NCBI RefSeq assembly: GCF_000302535.1
Contig: NC_018708.1
Location: forward strand, 3,472,001-3,536,000
Source of the DNA: Acidovorax sp. KKS102
GTDB taxonomy: Bacteria > Pseudomonadota > Gammaproteobacteria > Burkholderiales > Burkholderiaceae_C
Direction: 5' to 3'
DNA: 64,000 nucleotides
In this document: positions 18,557-27,825 of the stretch, in pieces
How the letters are laid out: every line of letters begins with the position of its first letter
How positions within the stretch are numbered: position 1 is the first letter of the stretch
Notes under the pieces: model-generated
Told to the model about the DNA's origin: nothing
The model's input: the letters and a program-made list of their open reading frames with translations, nothing else
The model's database searches: none
Position numbers and translations under genes: made by a program

Positions 18557-20893
18557 ATGCATTTGAAGAAGTTGGCCGTCCGGAATTTCAGGCGGCTGCG
18601 AAACGTTGTAATTGATCTTGCTTCCGACATCTCTATTTTTGTCGGTGCCAACAACAGCGGCAAGACATCAGTCGGGCACGCACTCCAGTTATTCACTGGC
18701 AGTGGCCGCTTCAACATTCACGACTTTAGTGCCGAACTTTGGGCCGACATCGTTGCGTTTGGTGAGGGCGATGGCGAGGCGAGCCTTCCCACGATGGAAA
18801 TCGACGTTTGGTTCGAAATCGGTCCGGACGATGTTCACCGCGTCATCGATCTTCTTCCCAGCCTTGCTTGGGAAGGCAAGCTGGTGGGGATGCGTGTTGC
18901 CTACGCGCCCACCAATCCTGCGGCGACGCATGCACGCTATGTCGAAGTGCGCCAGCGCGTGCTCGATGCGGTCGCTAAGGGTGAAGACGGAGCACCCGCC
19001 TTCGATCCCTCGCCACGTAACCTGCGGGAGTTCCTTCGCGACAGGCTACATGACGAATATGAGCTGCGCTATTTCGTACTCGATCCCGCGCGGTTCGATG
19101 CGAAGATGGTCGCAGAGGCTGGCTATGACCCAGCCACTCTCACCGGACGCGACCGGAGCGGCCGTGAGATCTTGAACGGCCTTCTCCACATTGACTTCTT
19201 GAACGCACAGCGCCATCTCTCGGACGGCCCAGGTGGCTCTCGCGCCGAGGATCTCTCCCGTGTACTCAGTCGCTTCTACGGGCGCAACCTCGAACAGAAA
19301 GGCGAAGATATCGAAGCGTTGCGCGCCCTCGCAGCATCCGAAGTCTCGCTTAATGAGCATCTCGAACGAGTGTTCGAACCGACGCTCAAGAGCTTGTCGA
19401 AGCTCGGCTATCCGGGCCTCTCAAACCCGCGCATGATGATCCGCTCGGCCCTCGACCCTGCCCAGATCATGAGCGGTCGAGATGGCGCGATCGTTCACTA
19501 TGCGTTGGGAGCCGATGACGGGAAGCCCGACCCGCCTACCTTGCCCGATCGGTATAACGGTCTTGGCTTCAAAAACCTCATCTTCATGGTCGTTGAGCTG
19601 CTCGACCTCCACGCTCAATGGCTGGCGATCGAGGAAAACCGTCCGCCGGTCCACCTGATCTTCATCGAGGAGCCCGAAGCGCACCTCCATGCCCAGCTTC
19701 AACAGGCCTTCATACGCAAGGTGATGGACATCCTAGCGCTCAAGGGCGAGGACCGCACGCACTATACGAGCCAGGTCGTCGTCACGACCCATTCGACTCA
19801 TATCCTTTACGAACGAGGCTTCCGGCCGATCCGCTATTTTCGTCGAAGCCGTGCACAGAATGTGTCGACCTCCGATGTGCTCAACCTCTCGGTTTTCTAC
19901 GACAGCACCGATCCGGACATCCGAAGCTTCCTCGAGCGCTATTTGAAACTCGCGCACTGCGATCTGTTCTTCGCCGATGGCGCCGTGCTGGTCGAAGGCA
20001 ATGTCGAACGGCTGCTATTGCCGCAGATGATCGCCAATGCCGCGCCGCGGCTGCAATCGACCTATCTCACCGTCCTAGAGATCGGCGGAGCGTTCGGCTA
20101 CCGATTCAAAACGCTGATCGAGTTTCTCGGACTGACAACGCTCATCATCACCGATCTCGACAGCGTGTTCGGTCCACTGGGGCAGGATGGCGAGGGTGCG
20201 GCACCCGCTGGTCAACCGGAAGCCGCGGAACCAGCCGCCGAGAACGCGCAGGCTGCCGGCGCTGACGCTGAGGACATTGACGATGACGAGGAGGATTTGC
20301 CTGTGGCTGCGGAGAAGCCCGGGAAGGCGTGCATAGCCGGTCATCCGGGCGCGGCGACGTCCAATCAGACTTTGCTCCAATGGCTACCGAAATGCGACAC
20401 GGTCGCCGCCCTGTGGGAGGCGACGGCTGAGCAGAAGATCCAGGCGAGGACGGACGACAATGACGCTTTGGTACGCGTTGCCTATCAGTGCCGGACCGAT
20501 GTCACTTGGGGCGGAGAAACCCTGGCGCTAGCCGGGCGCACGCTGGAGGAAGCATTCGCACTCGAAAATCTTGAATGGTGTCAGGACAAGAACCGTAAGC
20601 CGCTTCAGCTCCGCATCGCCAAGGCCGACGAGAAGAACCTGACCACGCTTGCGGAACGCATCCACAAGCGCGTGCAGGCTAAGAGCTTCAGCAAGACCGA
20701 CTTCGCGCTCGCCTTGTTAGCCGAAGATCCGAGCAGTTGGTCTGTCCCAACCTATATCGCCGAGGGCCTGAGCTGGCTTGAGACCGAGATTGCGCCGCCG
20801 GAACCGGACGAGGACCAGCCGCATGAGGGCCAGCCGCATGAGGACGCGCCCCAGGGGGCACCAGTCGCCGCCGGCGACGAGGTAGCGGCATGA
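18557..20893 (+). CDS. OLD-family ATP-dependent endonuclease (GajA-like)
   Basis: This 778 aa protein has an N-terminal ABC/SMC-like ATPase and a C-terminal Toprim nuclease domain. Walker A is GANNSGKTS (30-38). Walker B is LIFIEEPEAHLHAQLQ near 367 and the H-loop is VVTTHSTHIL near 410. Toprim signatures are VLVEGNVERLLLP near 477 and ITDLDS near 531. An Ala/Glu/Asp-rich insert of about 45 residues (545-592, containing EDIDDDEEDLP) follows the DxD motif and is probably disordered. The ATG is preceded by GGGGGAGG. The gene overlaps a UvrD-like helicase gene by 4 nt, the arrangement of class 2 OLD proteins and of the Gabija anti-phage system. GajA cuts DNA when nucleotide pools fall; the same job is inferred here. 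Confidence 0.8.
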   Translation: MHLKKLAVRNFRRLRNVVIDLASDISIFVGANNSGKTSVGHALQLFTGSGRFNIHDFSAELWADIVAFGEGDGEASLPTMEIDVWFEIGPDDVHRVIDLLPSLAWEGKLVGMRVAYAPTNPAATHARYVEVRQRVLDAVAKGEDGAPAFDPSPRNLREFLRDRLHDEYELRYFVLDPARFDAKMVAEAGYDPATLTGRDRSGREILNGLLHIDFLNAQRHLSDGPGGSRAEDLSRVLSRFYGRNLEQKGEDIEALRALAASEVSLNEHLERVFEPTLKSLSKLGYPGLSNPRMMIRSALDPAQIMSGRDGAIVHYALGADDGKPDPPTLPDRYNGLGFKNLIFMVVELLDLHAQWLAIEENRPPVHLIFIEEPEAHLHAQLQQAFIRKVMDILALKGEDRTHYTSQVVVTTHSTHILYERGFRPIRYFRRSRAQNVSTSDVLNLSVFYDSTDPDIRSFLERYLKLAHCDLFFADGAVLVEGNVERLLLPQMIANAAPRLQSTYLTVLEIGGAFGYRFKTLIEFLGLTTLIITDLDSVFGPLGQDGEGAAPAGQPEAAEPAAENAQAAGADAEDIDDDEEDLPVAAEKPGKACIAGHPGAATSNQTLLQWLPKCDTVAALWEATAEQKIQARTDDNDALVRVAYQCRTDVTWGGETLALAGRTLEEAFALENLEWCQDKNRKPLQLRIAKADEKNLTTLAERIHKRVQAKSFSKTDFALALLAEDPSSWSVPTYIAEGLSWLETEIAPPEPDEDQPHEGQPHEDAPQGAPVAAGDEVAA

Positions 20894-22767
20894 CAAGCCG
20901 GATCGGCAGTCCTGACACACAAGCCGATCTAGATGTTCGAGCGTGTCTCGATCGGATGCCGCCACGCTCGTTTGTCATGGTCGCCGGTGCGGGGTCGGGG
21001 AAAACGACCTCGCTGATCAAGGCTATGGCGCACCTAGCCGAGACCCGCGGTCCTGCCCTGCGCCGCGCCGGGCAACAAATCGCCTGCATCACATATACCG
21101 AAGTCGCCGTCGGTGAGATTTCGGCCGATGTCGGGGCCTCGCCGCTATTCCACATCTCGACCATCCACAGTTTCCTGTGGTCAGTCATCCGGCCGTTCCA
21201 TTCGGATATCGCGGCTTGGGTAGCCATCCGCATCGACGAGAAGATCGCGGAGCGACGCGCACACTACGACAAGCCTCGGACTCAGGCGAAAACGAAGGCC
21301 CGCCTCGAACAGGAGATCGCAGATCTCGAAGCCGATCTGGCTGCGATCAGTGAAGTAGAGAAGTTCGTCTACGGCACCGGCAGCAGCTACGCTGAAGGCA
21401 TCCTTGGCCATGACGATATCCTCAAGCTCACCCCAGCCTGCGTCGCAGCGCATCCGCTGCTGAGACAACTCGTCGCTAAGCGCTTTCCCTACATCTTCGT
21501 CGATGAGAGCCAAGACACCAATCCGGAGGTCGTCGAGGCGTTACGGCACATTGCGGGCGAACATCCTGGCCTGTGTGTCGGGTTCTTCGGAGACCCGATG
21601 CAGAAGATCTATATGAGCGGAGCAGGCACTGTCCCGCTGAACGACGGCTGGGCGGAGATCACAAAGCCCGAGAACTTCCGGTGCCCGACATCGGTGCTCG
21701 GGGTCATCAATGCAATCCGCGCCCCTGGCGACGGTCTTGAGCAGGTGCGTGGTCGGACGATAACCGTTGATGGCATCGAGCAGCCGGTTGCCGGTACCTC
21801 CAATCTGTTCATCCTGCCGGCGGACGCGGAGCGGAGTGCGCGCCTCGCGGCCATTAGGCAGTGGCTGGCCGCCGAAACCGGCGACGGTCTGTGGCTAAGC
21901 GACGTGCGGGAAGGCGATGTCCGCCTGCTTGTACTGGTGCACCGCATGGCGGCCAACCGGCTCGGGTTCCCTAATCTGTATGCTGCGCTCAATGACCGAG
22001 CCCCCATGAGTCTGAGTGAAGGGCTGAGCGATGGCACAGCCTGGCCGCTCCGTCCACTTGTCCAGCACATACTTCCGCTCGTTGTCGCGGCGCAAGCGGG
22101 TGATCGGTTCACAGTGATATCGACCTTGCGCAGCGAATGCCCGAGGCTTGAACCAGCGCGGCTTCGAGGGCAAGCGACGGCCCCCGTTCTTACAGCGCTA
22201 CAGCAAGCGCTCGACGGGCTTGTCGGTCTGTTGGCAGCAGGATCGCAGGCGACTATCCGGGACGTCTTGACGCATGTGCGAGATAACGAGTTGCTGCGCC
22301 TCGATGATCGCTTCGCCATGCATCTGGTTGCAGAGCCTGTGGATGACGGCAGCAGCGGCTTCGAGAACGTTCAAGCCTATCTGGCATGCGGTGTCGACGA
22401 ACTCTGGGCCTACCGGCGCTACTTTACAGAGGAGTCACCGTTCGCGACGCATCATGGGGTGAAGGGTGCCCAATTTGAGCGCGTATTGGTCGTCATCGAC
22501 GATGAGGAAGCGGGCTTCCGGCAGTATTCTTACGGGAAGTATCTCGGGTACGTCCCCCTCTCGGACAAGGACGAAGCCAACCTGGCGGCAGGTGAAGAGT
22601 CCGTACTCGATCGAACCCGCCGCCTCTTCTATGTGTGCTGCTCGCGTGCAACGAAGGACTTGGCAGTCGTGGCCTTTGTGCCCGATGTCGCAGCGGCTCG
22701 CACCGCGATCGTGGCGCAGAATCTATTCCCCGAGGCCGTAATCCGAGGTGCGGAGCATCTGGGCTGA
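20890..22767 (+). CDS. UvrD/Rep-like superfamily 1 helicase (GajB-like)
   Basis: This 625 aa protein has Walker A AGAGSGKTT (32-40), motif Ia ITYTEVAVGEI, and the DEAD-type motif II FVDESQDTNPEV near 205. Its motif III region is GFFGDPMQKIY. The C-terminal motifs are HHGVKGAQFERVLVV near 520 and RRLFYVCCSRATKDL near 577. A coiled-coil stretch (about 125-155) inserts between motifs Ia and II. It is translationally coupled to the OLD nuclease gene by a 4-nt overlap, so the two products probably act together. Compared with typical GajB (near 500 aa) it is longer. Confidence 0.8.
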   Translation: MTSRIGSPDTQADLDVRACLDRMPPRSFVMVAGAGSGKTTSLIKAMAHLAETRGPALRRAGQQIACITYTEVAVGEISADVGASPLFHISTIHSFLWSVIRPFHSDIAAWVAIRIDEKIAERRAHYDKPRTQAKTKARLEQEIADLEADLAAISEVEKFVYGTGSSYAEGILGHDDILKLTPACVAAHPLLRQLVAKRFPYIFVDESQDTNPEVVEALRHIAGEHPGLCVGFFGDPMQKIYMSGAGTVPLNDGWAEITKPENFRCPTSVLGVINAIRAPGDGLEQVRGRTITVDGIEQPVAGTSNLFILPADAERSARLAAIRQWLAAETGDGLWLSDVREGDVRLLVLVHRMAANRLGFPNLYAALNDRAPMSLSEGLSDGTAWPLRPLVQHILPLVVAAQAGDRFTVISTLRSECPRLEPARLRGQATAPVLTALQQALDGLVGLLAAGSQATIRDVLTHVRDNELLRLDDRFAMHLVAEPVDDGSSGFENVQAYLACGVDELWAYRRYFTEESPFATHHGVKGAQFERVLVVIDDEEAGFRQYSYGKYLGYVPLSDKDEANLAAGEESVLDRTRRLFYVCCSRATKDLAVVAFVPDVAAARTAIVAQNLFPEAVIRGAEHLG

Positions 22768-22832
22768 GGTTTCAACACATCGGGCAGTCAATCGGTGAAG
22801 GCCGCTGGACCTTGCTCCTGGGCTTGTCGCGA

Positions 22833-22838
22833 TCTAGC
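22833..22838. repeat. Target-site duplication, left copy (TCTAGC)
   Basis: The six bases directly outside the left IS end are repeated directly outside the right IS end (23865-23870). The sequence fits NCTAGN, the 6-bp target described for IS481 of Bordetella. An intact duplication means the IS and its flanks have not been rearranged since insertion. Confidence 0.85.
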
Positions 22839-23864
22839 TGTAGTTTCCCAAGAGGTTGTTCACCCGAGGTGAAGGAAGATGGAGGTTCTCAAGCCGGCCA
22901 ACTTTCTTCAGGACTCCCCGTGTGAACATCCACAAGAATGCCTCAATGACGCCCAGAGGTCGAGAGCATCTGGTGCGCGAGATCGATCGCATCGGGCTCA
23001 AGCCTGCGGCTGCAGCCGCAGGCTTGAGCGCACACACCGCACGCAAGTGGCAGCGTCGCTGGGCCAGCCAGGGCGCGCCCGGCCTGCTTGATCGCAGTTC
23101 CCGACCCGAGCGCAGTCCGCGACGCAGCGATGCCCTCAAGCTCGAGCGGGCGGTGGCGCTGCGCCGCAATCAGCGCCTGACCTACGCGTGCATTGCCGAG
23201 CGGGTGGGCCTGTCCATAAGCGTCGTGGCACGTGCTTGCAAGGCCGCTGCGGTGGCGCGCTTGCCCGCGTTGCAAGACACGGTGCCCGTGCGCCGTTACG
23301 AACGCCAAAGCGCGGGCGAATTGCTGCACCTGGACACCAAGAAGCTTGGGCGCTTCGACAAGCCTGGCCACCGTGTCACGGGCGATCGCACACAGAACAC
23401 CCCGCGTGCCGGCTGGCAAGCGCTGCATGTGGCTATCGACGATCATTCGCGCGTGGGCTTCAGCCAGATGCTCGCCGACGAGACGGCCAAGTGCGCCTGC
23501 GCCTTCCTGCTGGCCGCACTGCGCTACTACAAGAGCCTGGGCGTGAACGTTGAGCGAGTGATGACCGACAACGGCTCGGCCTACAAGTCACGCCGCTTCA
23601 CCAAATTGCTGCGTCGCCTGGGCATCAAGCACATCCGCACGCGCCCCTACACGCCAAGGACCAATGGCAAAGCCGAACGCTTCATCCAGACCTTGCTGCG
23701 CGAGTGGGCCTATGCCTTCGTCTACCCGTCCTCGGAACATCGAGCGCGGGAACTGCAGCCGTGGATGTACCACTACAACTTCCATCGGCCACACTCGGCA
23801 ACTTCACATCGTCCTCCTATCACTCGCCTTGGCTTCGAGGGGAACAACGTGTTGAGAAACTACA
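22839..23864 (+). mobile_element. IS481-family insertion sequence, 1026 bp, complete
   Basis: Both ends begin 5'-TGTAGTTTC and form imperfect inverted repeats of about 23 bp: TGTAGTTTCCCAAGAGGTTG on the left and TGTAGTTTCTCAACACGTTG read inward from the right. The element is flanked by the direct repeat TCTAGC. One transposase gene fills it. It lies between the helicase gene and the presumed ICE end. It does not disrupt any gene that I can recognise. Confidence 0.88.
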
Positions 23865-23869
23865 TCTAG
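22922..23869 (+). CDS. IS481-family DDE transposase
   Basis: This 315 aa transposase starts at a GTG giving (M)NIHKNASMTPRGREHL; the longer open frame upstream runs through the terminal repeat. An N-terminal helix-turn-helix (AGLSAHTARKWQRRWASQG) and a second one precede the RNase H-like DDE domain. The catalytic residues lie in LLHLDTKKLG, VMTDNGSAYKS and NGKAERFIQTLLREWAY. The tail ends PITRLGFEGNNVLRNYI, where the last codons read through the terminal repeat. The stop TAG (23867-23869) lies outside the IS, in the duplicated target CTAG. Confidence 0.9.
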   Translation: MNIHKNASMTPRGREHLVREIDRIGLKPAAAAAGLSAHTARKWQRRWASQGAPGLLDRSSRPERSPRRSDALKLERAVALRRNQRLTYACIAERVGLSISVVARACKAAAVARLPALQDTVPVRRYERQSAGELLHLDTKKLGRFDKPGHRVTGDRTQNTPRAGWQALHVAIDDHSRVGFSQMLADETAKCACAFLLAALRYYKSLGVNVERVMTDNGSAYKSRRFTKLLRRLGIKHIRTRPYTPRTNGKAERFIQTLLREWAYAFVYPSSEHRARELQPWMYHYNFHRPHSATSHRPPITRLGFEGNNVLRNYI

Positions 23870-23870
23870 C
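23865..23870. repeat. Target-site duplication, right copy (TCTAGC)
   Basis: This is the partner of the copy at 22833-22838. It supplies the transposase stop codon TAG. Confidence 0.85.
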
Positions 23871-23925
23871 GCAGCGGAGTTAACCTTGACTGAACGCGCT
23901 TGGATGAGCCGTGTCATTGCCCCCT

Positions 23926-23933
23926 ATGAAAAG
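23926..23933 (-). other. Candidate ICE attachment site / chromosome junction
   Basis: On the reverse strand this reads CTTTTCAT, 7 of 8 bases of TTTTTCAT, which I recall as the attachment core of Tn4371-family ICEs. It coincides with the T-tract of the tRNA-Leu terminator. To the left lies ICE cargo, to the right an unbroken block of core genes. The other end of the ICE is outside the window, so the direct repeat cannot be tested here. Confidence 0.45.
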
Positions 23934-23960
23934 GCCGCTTCTGCGCCAACAGAAGCGGCC
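23929..23960 (-). terminator. Rho-independent terminator of tRNA-Leu(UAA)
   Basis: A perfect 11-bp stem (GGCCGCTTCTG / CAGAAGCGGCC) with a 6-nt loop is followed on the reverse strand by TTTT. It lies 7 nt downstream of the tRNA 3' end. Confidence 0.8.
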
Positions 23961-23967
23961 CCTGAAT

Positions 23968-24278
23968 TGGTGCCCGAGGCCGGAATCGAACCGGCACGCC
24001 TTTCGGCGAGGGATTTTCTTACCACTTCGGCTTTCGCCGCCAGCGCGTGCGCTGTTCGTGGTCTGGAGCACGCCTTCACCATAGCCTTGCAGCCGTAGGT
24101 GCCCGCCGTCTGCTCTCTACACCTTCCCAGGCATTGGGCCTGGGCTTGGCTCGGCGTTGGCTCGGATGCCGGGGCATCCAGGGCGTTCGCCGACTTTGAC
24201 GGGCTTCACCTCTGGGGTTTCCCCCGGAGGGCTCAAATTGTTCAAGTCCCTTGTGTCTACCGATTTCACCACTCGGGC
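23968..24278 (-). tRNA. tRNA-Leu(UAA) interrupted by a group I intron
   Basis: Exon 1 (24278-24244, 35 nt) runs from GCCCGAG to GGGACTT. Exon 2 (24017-23968, 50 nt) runs from AAAATCCC to the encoded CCA. Joined, they give an 85-nt leucine tRNA with a 7-bp acceptor stem, a long variable arm (CGCCGAAAGGCG), a T-arm with GGTTCGATTCC and the anticodon loop CTTAAAA (anticodon UAA). The 226-nt interruption sits between U34 and A35, exactly the position used by the tRNA-Leu(UAA) introns of cyanobacteria. The gene lies at the ICE border, followed by its own terminator. Confidence 0.9.
24018..24243 (-). ncRNA. Group I self-splicing intron (IC3-like) in tRNA-Leu
   Basis: The intron is 226 nt and has no open reading frame. 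Exon 1 ends in U and the intron ends in G (the omega G). P1 can form between exon GGG(A)CUU and the internal guide GAGCCC, with one bulged A and a U-G pair at the splice site. The core resembles the Azoarcus tRNA-Ile intron: CAACGCCGAGCCAAGC, GGTGTAGAGA, AGACGGCGGGCACCTA, GCTATGGTGAAGGC and GGCGAAAGCC appear in the same order. Precise excision is needed for a functional tRNA. Confidence 0.88.
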
Positions 24279-24433
24279 ATTACATGATGCACTGGAGCCT
24301 ACACCTCTCCCTGCTGGCTCCTAGTTGGCTCCTGACCATCAAGCCGAGCCGCGAAGCTACGCCTTGGATGCTCCCAAGTCCTTGCCACTATTGACCTTCC
24401 GGCTTGGTGGCGAAAGCAGAAAGGACTTGACAA

Positions 24434-24478
24434 AACAGATTTTAAGTCCGCAGTGTCTACCAATTTCACCATCGGGGC
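24434..24478 (-). pseudogene. Truncated tRNA-Leu (5' half only)
   Basis: From 24478 leftwards the reverse strand reads as a leucine tRNA: GCCCCGATGGTGAAATTGG, then GTAGACACTGCGGACTTAAAATCTG, which includes the anticodon loop CTTAAAA (UAA). No variable arm, T-arm or matching acceptor strand (TCGGGGC) follows in the next 150 nt. The remaining sequence up to the intron-bearing tRNA-Leu (24279-24433) shows no gene that I can see. It looks like a tRNA cut at the anticodon stem by recombination. Confidence 0.7.
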
Positions 24479-24598
24479 GCCGGCTGCTGAGCGCATACCT
24501 GCGTTGCAGCGTAACCCGGGCAGCGCATGCGCGCAATGCCCTGTCGTATCTCTGGTCAGGACCGCTGTTTTGAAAACAGCGCGCCCCGTACCACCAAG

Positions 24599-24626
24599 AA
24601 AAAAGGGAAGCCTAAGCTTCCCTTTT
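24599..24626 (-). terminator. Rho-independent terminator of first tRNA-Gly
   Basis: A perfect 11-bp stem (AAAAGGGAAGC / GCTTCCCTTTT) has a 4-nt loop and is followed by T residues on the reverse strand. It lies 6 nt after the tRNA-Gly 3' end. The stretch 24479-24598 beyond it holds nothing recognisable. Confidence 0.8.
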
Positions 24627-24632
24627 CAAATA

Positions 24633-24708
24633 TGGAGCGGGAAAAGAGTCTCGAACTCTCGACCTCAACCTTGGCAAGGTTGCGCTCTACCAACTGAGCT
24701 ATTCCCGC
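24633..24708 (-). tRNA. tRNA-Gly(GCC), copy 1
   Basis: This is a 76-nt cloverleaf: acceptor GCGGGAA/TTCCCGC, D-arm AGCTCAGTTGGTAGAGC, anticodon loop TTGCCAA (GCC), T-arm GAGAGTTCGAGACTCTC, and encoded CCA. It is identical in sequence to the copy at 25023-25098. Confidence 0.95.
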
Positions 24709-24758
24709 ATTTACTGATTTTTCTAACGTTTCCGTTAGTGCTTATCAGCAAGCCTCAA

Positions 24759-24787
24759 ATTATATAACTCTTTTTGAGCGTGTTCGA
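24759..24787 (-). promoter_or_regulatory. Possible promoter of tRNA-Gly copy 1
   Basis: On the reverse strand a perfect -10 box TATAAT (24764-24759) lies in an AT-rich stretch 51 nt upstream of the tRNA. The best -35 at 17-bp spacing, TCGAAC, is weak. The rest of the 24709-24889 spacer also contains a small hairpin (CTAACG GAAA CGTTAG). Confidence 0.35.
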
Positions 24788-24889
24788 TTGCAAGCCAAAA
24801 AATTTTTATCCAACTACCAACCCTTGAGACGATCTCTGCTTGCGTCTTCGCCCTGAGGGCTTCGTCACTTACCTGCTGCAGACCGTATC

Positions 24890-24963
24890 TGGAGGCGCGG
24901 TCCGGAGTCGAACCGGACTAACCGGATTTGCAATCCGGGGCATAACCGCTTTGCTACCGCGCC
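24890..24963 (-). tRNA. tRNA-Cys(GCA)
   Basis: This is a 74-nt cloverleaf: acceptor GGCGCGG/CCGCGCC, anticodon loop TTGCAAA (GCA), T-arm GTCCGGTTCGACTCCGGAC, and encoded CCA. It lies between the two tRNA-Gly copies and reads the same way. Confidence 0.95.
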
Positions 24964-24984
24964 AAGAACCCTCATTCCTCTGAC

Positions 24985-25014
24985 AAAAAAGGGAAGCAAT
25001 TGCTTCCCTTTTTT
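24985..25014 (-). terminator. Palindromic terminator of second tRNA-Gly
   Basis: A fully palindromic 30-nt sequence (AAAAAAGGGAAGCA and its complement) ends in a run of T on either strand. It lies 9 nt after the tRNA-Gly 3' end and resembles the terminator of the first copy, as expected for a duplication. Confidence 0.8.
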
Positions 25015-25022
25015 GTGGAAAT

Positions 25023-25098
25023 TGGAGCGGGAAAAGAGTCTCGAACTCTCGACCTCAACCTTGGCAAGGTTGCGCTCTACCAACTGAGCTATTCCCGC
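25023..25098 (-). tRNA. tRNA-Gly(GCC), copy 2
   Basis: This has the same 76-nt sequence as copy 1, with anticodon GCC and encoded CCA. The two copies with their similar terminators look like a segmental duplication around tRNA-Cys. Confidence 0.95.
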
Positions 25099-25115
25099 AT
25101 TTATCGAAGCCTTAC

Positions 25116-25145
25116 ATTGTACAACGTTTGCTGCGATGGAGTGAA
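25116..25145 (-). promoter_or_regulatory. Possible promoter of the Gly-Cys-Gly tRNA cluster
   Basis: On the reverse strand TTCACT (25145-25140) and TACAAT (25121-25116) are separated by 18 bp and lie about 17 nt upstream of tRNA-Gly copy 2. The -10 box is good and the -35 box moderate. Confidence 0.4.
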
Positions 25146-25155
25146 TTGTAGCGCA

Positions 25156-25176
25156 TTTTTTGGGGCTCCCAAAAAA
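25156..25176 (-). terminator. Hairpin downstream of lon
   Basis: A 9-bp stem, TTTTTTGGG and CCCAAAAAA with a 3-nt loop, lies 8 nt after the lon stop. The T-rich arms could end transcription in either direction. Confidence 0.5.
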
Positions 25177-25183
25177 ATTTGCA

Positions 25184-27625
<2,442 letters not shown>

Positions 27626-27825
27626 GGAAATCCTCAAAGTGCTCTGCGGAAGTGGGTCCACATGTGGGGATTTTCAACCCTCGCGCGCAGCCGTGCTGGC
27701 ACAAGGGTTGATGGTTCGAAGGGCGGCCACAGGGCGCCCGCTCCGGTCATCTCAGACCGCGTGAAGAAATCCGTCTGATCCATGGAGGCACCAGCGGACT
27801 CCTGCACGCCTCTTTTTAGGCCTTT

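Noticed and set aside
24479-24598. Another tRNA between the truncated tRNA-Leu and tRNA-Gly
   Set aside because: No T-arm (GGTTC) or matching acceptor strand can be found on either strand.
27626-27825. Heat-shock (sigma-32) promoter upstream of lon
   Set aside because: TTGAAAA and CCCCACAT occur on the reverse strand but almost touch each other, so the spacing is wrong for a sigma-32 promoter.
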